NCBI GenBank assembly: GCA_003542295.1 | Contig: DPKX01000115.1 | Coordinates: forward strand, 1-11,851 | DNA: 11,851 bases | Direction of reading: 5' to 3' | DNA from: Candidatus Atribacter hydrocarboniphilus | GTDB lineage: Bacteria > Atribacterota > Atribacteria > Atribacterales > Atribacteraceae | Part shown: one piece after another, positions 1-7,894 of the stretch | How the letters are laid out: each line of letters opens with the position of its first letter | Numbering within the stretch: the stretch's first letter is position 1 | The notes under the pieces: generated by a model | What the model saw: only the letters and a program-made list of their open reading frames with translations | Database searches by the model: none | Told to the model about the DNA's origin: nothing | Position numbers and translations under genes: made by a program

Positions 1-69
1 ATAGATTACCAAAAACCGAAGTTAAATATACTATTTCCTCCACTTTCAAGGTATTCTTAGTGTATGAAA

Positions 70-143
70 GGGATTGTGACACAGTCTGAATGACGGAGCA
101 GTAAAAAATTCAAATCCCCCTTACCCCCTTTGCTAAAGTGGGA
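70..143. repeat. Probable decayed intergenic repeat elements
   Basis: Two repeat-like segments sit in the non-coding stretch downstream of the ECF gene. One (about 70-101) begins GGGATTGTGACACAGTC and continues into AATGACGG. The other (about 112-143) has two C-runs, the second forming an imperfect hairpin (CCCCCTTT, loop GCT, AAAGTGGG). Both resemble the short C-rich and 'AATGACGG' palindromic repeats scattered between genes in many bacterial genomes. AATGACGG recurs at 5348-5355 in another intergenic region of this window. Family membership is inferred, since only one copy of each is visible here. Confidence 0.35.
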
Positions 144-184
144 AACGATTCCTGGGTAAGTATTTTCTTCCTCATCTGATAAAA

Positions 185-199
185 TCGAAGTGGCTTCGA
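185..199 (-). terminator. Weak intrinsic terminator after the ECF S-component gene
   Basis: On the minus strand TCGAAG, loop CCA, CTTCGA forms a perfect 6-bp stem followed directly by TTTT (184-181). It lies about 40 nt past the stop codon of the ECF gene and points the right way to end its transcript. The stem is short and the U-run only four, so termination may be inefficient. Confidence 0.4.
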
Positions 200-237
200 A
201 GTTTATCCTGTATTGAGACAAAAGTGAAATAAGTTTC

Positions 238-750
238 TCATTTTGAAGGGAACTGGCGCTGTAATATTTTGACCAAAGGAAGAACAATTATCGCTGAAAA
301 AATTAGTTCTAATATTCCATTTAAAGCAATAATTGGAGCTATCTGTTGTAAAGTAAAATTTCCAAACAAAACAGCTAAACCTAAAACTCCTATTGTATTA
401 ACAAAGGTAGCTCCCAAACTTGATGCAACGATACCAACATTTCCTTTTTTCAAACCAGCCCAAATATAATAAGCAACCACACCGATTAATATTCGAGGAA
501 CAAAACAGGCAACGAGATTAACCCCCATGGCGAAGAATAAATTCATTGTAGAAAAAGCAAGGATAAGACCAACCAAAGCACCAACTAATGGACCACCGAT
601 TATTCCACCAACTATTGCCGGTATATGCATTGTCGTTGCAGATCCTGAGAGATTCGGTACCGGGATTAACCCAATAGGAGTTACGCTGAGAATGATAGAA
701 ATTGCCCCTAACACACCGGCTAATACTATCTTTTTCGTTTGAAGTTTCAT
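238..750 (-). CDS. ECF transporter S component (substrate-binding membrane subunit), specificity unknown
   Basis: A 170-residue, very hydrophobic protein with about five to six predicted membrane segments, the usual size for the substrate-capturing S subunit of energy-coupling factor vitamin importers (PF12822-like). Family signs are the N-terminal LTKK-type lead-in (LQTKK), GSATTMHIPAIVGGIIGGP at about residues 36-54, followed by VGALVGLI, and the FVPRILIGVVAY segment at about 83-94. The segment after helix 1 resembles S components of unassigned specificity more than BioY, ThiT or RibU, but I cannot name the ligand. S components work with a membrane T subunit and ATPases A/A', none of which is in this window, so it probably shares a module encoded elsewhere. 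The ATG has a strong ribosome site (GGAGGG at 757-762, 6 nt upstream). The 161-nt gap from the upstream peptidase gene holds a folded leader, suggesting ligand-responsive control. Confidence 0.85.
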   Translation of the reverse strand: MKLQTKKIVLAGVLGAISIILSVTPIGLIPVPNLSGSATTMHIPAIVGGIIGGPLVGALVGLILAFSTMNLFFAMGVNLVACFVPRILIGVVAYYIWAGLKKGNVGIVASSLGATFVNTIGVLGLAVLFGNFTLQQIAPIIALNGILELIFSAIIVLPLVKILQRQFPSK

Positions 751-778
751 GATTATCCCTCCGTTCCAGTTCTCTTCT

Positions 779-895
779 GAGATACCAGACGGATAAAGTT
801 TTCTTTATCCATCTCTCGCCGCCTTTGTGGTCGACGGTTTAGACTAAATTCGCCCTTATTTTCGATAAGCTAAAACATCTTTCATTCAGTCTAAA
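779..895 (-). promoter_or_regulatory. Structured 5' leader of the ECF gene, candidate riboswitch of unknown class
   Basis: Read on the minus strand, this leader can form several helices. A long-range 8-bp pairing joins TTTAGACT (895-888) to AGTCTAAA (845-838) and encloses a small CTTAT/ATAAG hairpin (869-855). Next is a GC-rich hairpin CGTCG-(A)-CC / GG-CGGCG (836-817) with loop ACAAA. Last is a perfect 8-bp hairpin GGATAAAG/CTTTATCC (810-791) extended by GAGAT/ATCTC (815-811 with 783-779) across a 7-nt one-sided internal loop. No U-run follows any stem, so it does not look like a plain terminator, and the last helix ends 17 nt before the ribosome binding site. I compared it by eye with TPP, FMN, cobalamin, THF, preQ1, SAM, glycine and cyclic-dinucleotide consensus cores and saw no match. 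ECF vitamin transporters are often riboswitch-controlled, which is the reason for the candidate call. Confidence 0.45.
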
Positions 896-911
896 TTTCA
901 ACTTTATCAGT

Positions 912-1835
912 TTATTTTATTATATCACTTCGGGAAGGAAGTTTAGGAAACCCTTCAGCGAATAAAATTGAATGGATAACTGCTTCGGTAACACTTTCAT
1001 ATATCCCTTGAAGTATGCTCAGATAGTTGGGACGTCGATCACCCATTGAAACCATAAAAATGGTATCCCCATCAAAAAGAGTTGCATAGGGTCGAATGCA
1101 AGATGATAAAGCAGAATGAACAACATTAGAAAGCATTAAAAGGTCTTCTCTTGAAAAATAATAGTCTAGAACAACCAAAGCCAAGGTGGTATTATAATAA
1201 GATGTAAAATTAGTATTATTTTGAATATTTTTCAAAAAGCCTTCAATTTCTCCGCTTTTGTTTCTTCTACCAGCTAATAATTGTCCATTTCTAGGATCAT
1301 AAATGTCGCCTAATGCGTTGGTAACAATAAAAGTATGGATACCATCTCGATGCTGAGGGGATTTTCCCCATCCAAAACCACTTTTCATAGCAAATCGAAT
1401 TCCTGAGCTTTTTCCTACCGAAGCCCCAGTCCCAGCTCCTACCGTTCCTTCTTTTGGTTTCTCGGTTGCGTTCTCACAAGCAGTATAAACCCATTCTGAA
1501 TGAGGAGCAGCATTTTTTCCAACTTCTAAATCATAGATAACTGCACCAGCGACAATTGGAATATTGGCGGCTTTGGTTTTATATCCAACTCCTTTTTGGC
1601 GCAGATACTCAACTGCTCCTGACATACCATCAATTCCAAAAGAGCTACCTCCAGAGAATACCAAAGCATCAATATTTTCAACCAATTGTCCCGGAGAAAG
1701 AGCATTTAGTTCCCTACTTCCCGGTGCACCACCACGAACTGAGGCTATAGCACGGTTTTTTCTTTCAAAAAGAAATACTGTACTTCCGGTATAAACACTC
1801 AAATCTGTATAATGCCCAATTTTCAACCCTTTCAT
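912..1835 (-). CDS. P1 (S58/DmpA-like) family peptidase, self-processing Ntn-type hydrolase
   Basis: A 307-residue protein of the DmpA/BapA-like P1 peptidase family, which cuts itself once to expose an N-terminal nucleophile and then acts as an aminopeptidase or amidase on small peptides, beta-peptides or amides. The N-terminal VRGGAPGSRE (33-42) and FSGGSSFGIDG (60-70) segments are family hallmarks. So are the Gly-rich GAGTGASVGK (133-142), the NTTLALVV segment (215-222) and FDGDTIF (254-260). By comparison with relatives that carry NTT rather than a Ser at this place, I infer autocleavage between Asn215 and Thr216, with Thr216 as nucleophile. No signal peptide is seen, so it should be cytoplasmic. 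The ATG has AAAGGA only at about 15 nt upstream, longer than ideal, but the family-typical start (MKGLKIGHYTD) supports it. The next gene downstream is the ECF S component, 161 nt away. Confidence 0.85.
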   Translation of the reverse strand: MKGLKIGHYTDLSVYTGSTVFLFERKNRAIASVRGGAPGSRELNALSPGQLVENIDALVFSGGSSFGIDGMSGAVEYLRQKGVGYKTKAANIPIVAGAVIYDLEVGKNAAPHSEWVYTACENATEKPKEGTVGAGTGASVGKSSGIRFAMKSGFGWGKSPQHRDGIHTFIVTNALGDIYDPRNGQLLAGRRNKSGEIEGFLKNIQNNTNFTSYYNTTLALVVLDYYFSREDLLMLSNVVHSALSSCIRPYATLFDGDTIFMVSMGDRRPNYLSILQGIYESVTEAVIHSILFAEGFPKLPSRSDIIK

Positions 1836-1875
1836 GAATTAACTTTTAAATCCTTTCTCATGGTTTTATTGTTAA

Positions 1876-1881
1876 ATTATA
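1876..1881 (-). promoter_or_regulatory. Possible -10 element for the P1 peptidase gene
   Basis: The minus strand reads TATAAT here, about 40 nt upstream of the ATG at 1835, within a very AT-rich 180-nt gap (1836-2015). No good -35 hexamer lies 16-18 nt before it, and AT-rich DNA yields such hexamers by chance, so this is tentative. I see no convincing terminator for the preceding gene in the rest of the gap. Confidence 0.25.
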
Positions 1882-2015
1882 ATTTTAAATATAATACTAG
1901 TATGATAAGAGTTAAATATTTAATAATTACTCATAACCACACAATCTTTTTTTATTTTTTAGAGAAAAAATGAGTGAAGTGAGGAAGGACAAGTCGTCAT
2001 TATAATTGACTATTT

Positions 2016-2642
2016 CTATGATAAGCGGCAACCACAATATGGGCAGAGCTTAAAATCAGGAGATACTTTTTTCCCGCATTTAGAACATACGCCAATTTTT
2101 TCTTCTTCTACATCAGGAATATAATTATCTAAAGCAGTTTTTATGGCTTGGTGCCATTGTGAAAGGTCAACCATACTGTCAAAAAATAATTCTTTTTCTC
2201 TTCCCCATTCATCTATATAACTAACCGAAAGATATTCTGGCTTTCGATTGACACGTCTTACGTTCATATTAGGATGCAGTATGCCTTGAGAGATGAGCTC
2301 TTTCTCGGGGATTGTTTTGGTTTGACCAATCCGGGAGAGTGGAATTCGAAAAATGACTTTTTCGAAAGGAAAAGCAAATCCAAAAATATTTGCACCTTTT
2401 GCAAAATTCTCGAACCATAAACTTTTTGACATTAAAAAAAGGAGGCCTTCCGTCGTAGTTTCAAAACGGGCATGACCTCCTAAATAACGAGCAAAAGTAG
2501 AAAGAATTCTTTTTTCTGAATATTCACTTTCTTTTTCTTGCCAAAAATCAGAAACCGAGACAGTCTTTTTTCTCTTTAAACCCCAGACGATCGCTCCAAT
2601 TATTAAAACTGCAAAAATCAGAATATACGAAAAGCCGCCCAT
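2016..2642 (-). CDS. Membrane-anchored protein with PH/GRAM-like middle domain and C-terminal zinc ribbon
   Basis: A hypothetical protein of 208 residues. One N-terminal membrane helix (about 5-22, ending in GLKRKK) anchors a cytoplasmic domain. Residues about 50-165 are rich in beta-strand-like segments: GHARFETTTEGLLFLMSK (56-73) resembles the 'GLLYLTNKRLIF' strand pair of GRAM/bacterial PH domains. The C-terminus carries a zinc ribbon, Cys186-x2-Cys189 and Cys200-x2-Cys203, with a further Cys205. A longer frame reaches back to 2723, but the extra 27 residues overlap the FmdB-type gene and are polar and unlike the family. I choose the ATG at 2642 because it follows the upstream TAA by a single base (TAACATG), a classic arrangement for coupled translation, and because the hydrophobic anchor then starts the protein. 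Function is unknown; coupling suggests it works with the zinc-ribbon protein upstream. Confidence 0.75.
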   Translation of the reverse strand: MGGFSYILIFAVLIIGAIVWGLKRKKTVSVSDFWQEKESEYSEKRILSTFARYLGGHARFETTTEGLLFLMSKSLWFENFAKGANIFGFAFPFEKVIFRIPLSRIGQTKTIPEKELISQGILHPNMNVRRVNRKPEYLSVSYIDEWGREKELFFDSMVDLSQWHQAIKTALDNYIPDVEEEKIGVCSKCGKKVSPDFKLCPYCGCRLS

Positions 2643-2643
2643 G

Positions 2644-2937
2644 TTATCCCGTTGTTTTCGAAGTTTTTGTTTTTGAGCTTGATGTGCTTCCACATGTCGA
2701 ACAATTCCCAGTGCTACAGCCACTTGAACAGCTCGAATGGGCAGATGAAGAATGAGAAGAACGGTAATCGGTACAATAAAAACCGCTCCCCTTAAAAGAT
2801 AAACCTACCCCTTTACTTACCAGCTTTCTAACTCTTCCTTTACAGATAGGGCATTGGGTTATTGGTTTATCAGAAAATGACTGCAATTCTTCAAAGACAT
2901 TTCCACAATCAGTGCACTGGTATTCATATATTGGCAT
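2644..2937 (-). CDS. FmdB-family small zinc ribbon protein
   Basis: A 97-residue protein starting MPIYEYQCTDCG, the near-invariant start of FmdB-type putative regulatory proteins. Cys8-x2-Cys11 and Cys29-x2-Cys32 form the zinc ribbon, followed by the family's KGVGLSFKGSGFYCTDYR stretch (42-59). The tail (60-97) is low-complexity Ser/Thr/Gly with four cysteines (70, 74, 79, 82) and two histidines (62, 67), then Lys/Thr-rich. The frame is open to 2961, but the ATG at 2937 has a strong GGGAGGT site 7 nt upstream and gives the conserved start. The family's function is unproven (named from an amidase/formamidase regulator); zinc binding is well supported by the motif. It follows the groESL terminator by 35 nt and is coupled to the next gene, so it may depend partly on chaperone-operon readthrough or on a promoter at the terminator. 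Confidence 0.88.
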   Translation of the reverse strand: MPIYEYQCTDCGNVFEELQSFSDKPITQCPICKGRVRKLVSKGVGLSFKGSGFYCTDYRSSHSSSAHSSCSSGCSTGNCSTCGSTSSSKTKTSKTTG

Positions 2938-2972
2938 TTTTGCTACCTCCCGACCTATCAACTGCCTGACAA

Positions 2973-3005
2973 AATAGCCCGGAGAAATTACCCCTCCGGG
3001 CTATT
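2973..3005 (-). terminator. Strong hairpin terminator of groES-groEL
   Basis: AATAGCCCGGAG (2973-2984) and CTCCGGGCTATT (2994-3005) form a perfect 12-bp, GC-cored stem with a 9-nt loop, 16 nt past the groEL stop. On the minus strand the descending arm ends in TATTTTG, giving a short U-run. The run is only four U, so some readthrough into the zinc-ribbon genes is plausible. Confidence 0.8.
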
Positions 3006-3013
3006 ATATTATA
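3003..3013 (-). promoter_or_regulatory. Overlapping -10-like elements at the edge of the groEL terminator
   Basis: The minus strand reads TATAATATAAT, two overlapping perfect -10 hexamers just before and into the hairpin. A start 6-7 nt downstream would fall inside the first arm, so the new transcript would lack most of that arm and would not form the terminator, letting the FmdB-type gene be expressed on its own. No convincing -35 is seen (GATATG or GGGTTA at the right distances), so this is tentative. Confidence 0.25.
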
Positions 3014-3021
3014 GCATTTTT

Positions 3022-4958
<1,937 letters not shown>

Positions 4959-5005
4959 TCGACATTCACCCCTTTCGGAAGTATTTATTTAATTTATCGT
5001 ATCTC

Positions 5006-5033
5006 ATTTTAACCAATTTTTTTGAAATTGCAA
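5006..5033 (-). promoter_or_regulatory. Probable sigma-70-type promoter of groES-groEL
   Basis: On the minus strand TTGCAA (5033-5028), a 16-nt spacer and TAAAAT (5011-5006) give a reasonable housekeeping promoter, with a predicted start near 4999 and a 40-nt leader that includes the groES ribosome site. It is the best-placed pair in the gap, though AT-rich DNA makes alternatives possible. Confidence 0.5.
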
Positions 5034-5063
5034 GAGGGTTAAAGTCAATCAAAATCAATTTCC

Positions 5064-5148
5064 TGTCATATTGACAAGTTTTAATATCGATAGCCGTTTA
5101 TTTATGCAACATTTCTCTTGAGAGCATGTCAAAATAACATATTTGACA
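5064..5148. promoter_or_regulatory. Two TGTCA/TGACA dyads upstream of the groES promoter
   Basis: The first is TGTCA-TAT-TGACA (5064-5076). The second is TGTCAAA, 8 nt, TTTGACA (5127-5148), a perfect 7-bp inverted repeat. Both share the same half-site and lie about 30 and 95 nt upstream of the -35. Repeated identical half-sites in this place suggest binding sites for a dimeric regulator. The spacing differs between the two (3 versus 8 nt), and parts of each resemble -35 hexamers, so a chance origin is not excluded. Confidence 0.4.
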
Positions 5149-5183
5149 AAATGAGAGAGGAAAATATTCTGTGTTTTGTTGGT

Positions 5184-5364
5184 TTACGGTGATGAGGTAA
5201 AAAACTTTTCCGTAAGAAATTGATTTATAGATTCAAATTCAATGAAAAAAGAAGCATCTCAATTAATTTTCCTCAATAATAGAATTAAGTTGATTTTATT
5301 ATTTAAAATCTTCTTTCGATCGTCCTTATTTTAGAAAACCAACACCCAATGACGGGAAGTCATT
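5184..5364. other. Non-coding stretch with inverted repeats between the regulator gene and groES
   Basis: The gap from 4959 to 5426 has no supportable gene. Besides the promoter and the TGTCA dyads it contains TTACGG (5184-5189) with CCGTAA (5210-5215) around a 20-nt spacer. It also has a 6-bp hairpin AATGAC-GGGAA-GTCATT (5348-5364), which may be a weak terminator for the regulator gene or a copy of a dispersed repeat, since it shares AATGACGG with the left end of the window. Confidence 0.3.
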
Positions 5365-5426
5365 TTGTGGCTTTCCCTACCATCTCTTAAATTAAAATGG
5401 CATGAGTATCTTTTAAAAATATACAT

Positions 5427-6779
5427 CTATTGCTTATCGAGATTATACTGCTCAATTTTACGATAAAGGGTACGAAGACCTATTCCAAGAATTTGGGCAC
5501 TCTTACTCTTATTAAAACGATTTGCTTTCAGTGTTTCCCAAATTAATATTTTTTCTGCTTGTTCCAAGGACATACCAACTTCTATTTGAAGAGAGCGACC
5601 AGTCGCGACACCACTTTTAATATGAACAGGGATGTCTTCGGGAAGAATCAGCTCGCTTTCACTTAAAATAACCATACCTTCCAAGGTGTTTTTTAATTCA
5701 GTAATATTACCTGGCCAATGATATTCTAATAGTAAATTCAAAGCTTCTTTGCTAATTTTAATGGTTTTCTTATTGATTCCCTCTTCAATTTCCTTTAAAA
5801 AAACATCAATTAGAAAAGGAATGTCCTCCTTTCTTTCTCTTAGAGAGGGTACTTCAATTTTTACTGCATTGAGGAAATAAAAGAGGTCGTTGCGAAACAT
5901 TCCCCGGGTTACTTCATCTTCGAGAGGAACTTCGGTTGAAGTAATAATATGCAAATCTTTATCGCTTCGACTAAAACGATTTTCCTCAAGAAAATCAATG
6001 AATTCAATCTGAAGAGTATAGGGTAAAAGGTGGATATCTTCAAAATAAATCGTTCCAGATGGTAACTGGTCAAGAGTATTTATTTTTGATAATACATCAC
6101 TATCACGATAAAATATTTTTCCTTTAAGGGCACCAGGCGGTAAATTACTACAGAGTATTTTATAAAAACCTTTTTCATCAGGAAAGGCATATTTGTGAAT
6201 GGCTCTTGCTATCATTTCCTTCCCAGTGCCTGATTCTCCCATAAGTAAAATCGGTCGTTTTATTTGTGAAACCTGGAGTATTAAAGAAAAAACTTTTTGC
6301 ATTTTTTCTGATACCCCAGTAATTCCAGCAAAAGAATATCGATAGTCAATACGGCGTTTTAAGTCTTTGTTTTCTTCCAGAAGGGTAATTCTCTCCTCAG
6401 CTCTTTTGATTGAGGAAAGTACTCTTGAAGGTGTCAGGGGTTGTGATAAGTATTCATAAATTCCCTTGGTAAGCAAACCGCGGATTCGATAAGCATTCTC
6501 ATTTTCACCGAAGGCAATGATAACTATATTTGACAAGCGTTGTTTGGCAAATGATAATAATTCAAAACCATTTTCTTGAATAATTTTTTCAGCTATTATC
6601 ATTATTTCAATCGATTCTCTCTCTAAGCAATTGATAGCTACACTTCGATCTTTTACTGCAATGACGTAATACCCTTCATCACGGAGTAAATTGGAAAGTT
6701 TTTCTCGAATTAAAACATCTTCTTCAACAATTAAAATCTTACGCATGGTTTTTTCTTTGTCGTGCGTTCCCTTATTCAT
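5427..6779 (-). CDS. Degenerate NtrC-family response regulator (receiver, AAA+, Fis-type HTH)
   Basis: A 450-residue protein with the three domains of sigma-54 enhancer-binding regulators: receiver (about 13-130), AAA+ (about 148-375) and a Fis-type HTH (about 403-447, SKSAQILGIGLRTLYRKI). Walker A is intact (GESGTGKE, 181-188), and FRNDLFYFLN and PSLRERKEDIPFL are recognisable. Many key positions are changed. The phosphoacceptor Asp aligns with Ala63, the Thr/Ser with Ala89 and the Lys with Gln113. The sigma-54 contact loop GAFTGA is absent, Walker B reads FED instead of LDE, and the sensor II Arg of WPGNVREL is Thr360. DNA binding and perhaps ATP binding should remain; phosphorylation and sigma-54 remodelling are doubtful. 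NtrC-family members lacking GAFTGA (TyrR, some NtrC/HupR) act with sigma-70. The start is uncertain: 6779 is the longest frame, and Met12 at 6746 (MRKILIVEED) also fits; neither has a good ribosome site. It lies 110 nt after the dehydrogenase gene, perhaps regulating that cluster. Confidence 0.85.
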   Translation of the reverse strand: MNKGTHDKEKTMRKILIVEEDVLIREKLSNLLRDEGYYVIAVKDRSVAINCLERESIEIMIIAEKIIQENGFELLSFAKQRLSNIVIIAFGENENAYRIRGLLTKGIYEYLSQPLTPSRVLSSIKRAEERITLLEENKDLKRRIDYRYSFAGITGVSEKMQKVFSLILQVSQIKRPILLMGESGTGKEMIARAIHKYAFPDEKGFYKILCSNLPPGALKGKIFYRDSDVLSKINTLDQLPSGTIYFEDIHLLPYTLQIEFIDFLEENRFSRSDKDLHIITSTEVPLEDEVTRGMFRNDLFYFLNAVKIEVPSLRERKEDIPFLIDVFLKEIEEGINKKTIKISKEALNLLLEYHWPGNITELKNTLEGMVILSESELILPEDIPVHIKSGVATGRSLQIEVGMSLEQAEKILIWETLKANRFNKSKSAQILGIGLRTLYRKIEQYNLDKQ

Positions 6780-6889
6780 TATTTTTGTATCTCTAAGAAA
6801 AGGTTCTTTCTTTTAGAAAGATTCCCTTCCCAACTTTAACCATCTTATCCTTATCCATAATCCTTTTTCATTTCAGCAAACCAACCCTT

Positions 6890-7894
6890 TTATAATTTCA
6901 CAATGATACCTTTTTCCATTGATTCTCGGGCTGCAGTTGCTACTCGAACAGCAGTAATTCCATGATCTGCAGTTGCTTTTTCGATAGGTCGATGGTTTTC
7001 TATGCAATCAAAGAAATATTTTAGCTCAAGATAATAAGCATCATCATCTTGAGCGTTAATTTTTTCTTCTTTTTCACCATCTCGATAGACAAACACCGGA
7101 TTCGCTTCCCCTCTCTGCTCAATATTCACCCCGGCACGGAATTCCCATTCAATAACACCTTCTGTTCCCATAATCCGATATCCCATTGTAAAAGGGAATT
7201 CTCCCTTCATCATCCAGCCACCTTCTACATTGGCTATTATTCCATCACCATAACGAACGCTGGTTTGGGCATGATCCCAGGAACCATTAACTGACTGAAC
7301 TCCGCGTGAGAATACTTCAATCGGCTTTCCACCAATCCAGTTAGCAAAATCCAAATCATGAATGTGAAGGTCCAATGCTGCTCCACCACTTAAATTTTGC
7401 TGAAGAATCCAACTTATCACTGACCAGGTGGGTGAAACACTGAGTCGATAAGCATCAATGGAGAGTATTTTCCCAATTTTACCCTGTAAAACCAATTCCT
7501 TGGCCTTCTTATATTCACCCCAAAACCGGAGAGCATGACCAATCATTAATTCGACACCGTTCAACTGACAGGCATTTTTCATTGCTACAGCATCTTCGAC
7601 ATTTAAAGCCATTGGCTTTTCACATATGATGTGTTTCCCAGCTTGAGCAGCTTGTAAAACATAGTCCCGGTGCAAAAAGGTTGGCAAACATATATCAACA
7701 ATATCGATATCCTTCTCTTCAAAAAGACGGGGTAAGGAAGAATAGTGAGGTATTGAATATTTTTCTTGAAAATTTCTGACTTTTTCGGGTACTACTTCAA
7801 AAAAAGCAACTACATTAGCTCCTGAGATTCTTTTCCAACCCTCCATATGAACCCCAGCAATAAACCCAGAACCCAATAAAGCAATATTCTTCAT
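6890..7894 (-). CDS. Gfo/Idh/MocA-family NAD(P)-dependent sugar dehydrogenase
   Basis: A 334-residue cytoplasmic oxidoreductase. The N-terminal Rossmann fold has the GSGFIAG nucleotide loop (8-14) and the family's CEKPMAL (91-97, catalytic Lys93). The C-terminal substrate domain has GGAALDLHIHDLDFANWI (170-187) with the D-x3-H-D pair Asp175 and His179, the typical active site for oxidising a ring hydroxyl of a sugar, inositol or glycoside. The substrate is not predictable. The ATG overlaps the stop of the PIG-L gene by four bases (ATGA, 7894-7891) and has GGAGGT 9 nt upstream, so it belongs to one operon with the deacetylase and the TIM-barrel gene. It is only distantly similar by eye to the second dehydrogenase at 9881-10879, so the two probably act on different substrates or steps. 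Confidence 0.92.
   Translation of the reverse strand: MKNIALLGSGFIAGVHMEGWKRISGANVVAFFEVVPEKVRNFQEKYSIPHYSSLPRLFEEKDIDIVDICLPTFLHRDYVLQAAQAGKHIICEKPMALNVEDAVAMKNACQLNGVELMIGHALRFWGEYKKAKELVLQGKIGKILSIDAYRLSVSPTWSVISWILQQNLSGGAALDLHIHDLDFANWIGGKPIEVFSRGVQSVNGSWDHAQTSVRYGDGIIANVEGGWMMKGEFPFTMGYRIMGTEGVIEWEFRAGVNIEQRGEANPVFVYRDGEKEEKINAQDDDAYYLELKYFFDCIENHRPIEKATADHGITAVRVATAARESMEKGIIVKL

Noticed and set aside
57..287. 76-codon minus-strand frame after the ECF gene
   Set aside because: It overlaps the end of the ECF gene in another frame, runs across the terminator-like hairpin and the repeat segments, and has no ribosome site or family resemblance.
2643..2723. N-terminal extension of the membrane-anchored zinc-ribbon protein to 2723
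   Set aside because: It would overlap the FmdB-type gene by 80 bases, adds polar residues before the membrane helix, and lacks a ribosome site; the ATG one base after the upstream stop is better.
5184..5215. TTACGG/CCGTAA inverted repeat as a terminator
   Set aside because: The 20-nt spacer and lack of a following U-run on either strand make an intrinsic terminator unlikely; kept only as an inverted repeat.
4959..5426. HrcA/CIRCE operator
   Set aside because: Neither TTAGCACTC nor its partner half GAGTGCTAA is present in the gap upstream of groES.
6793..6858. 21-codon minus-strand frame (MDKDKMVKVGKG start) ahead of the regulator gene
   Set aside because: Its AAGGA lies only two bases from the ATG, it is out of frame with the regulator, and nothing else supports translation; possible leader peptide at most.
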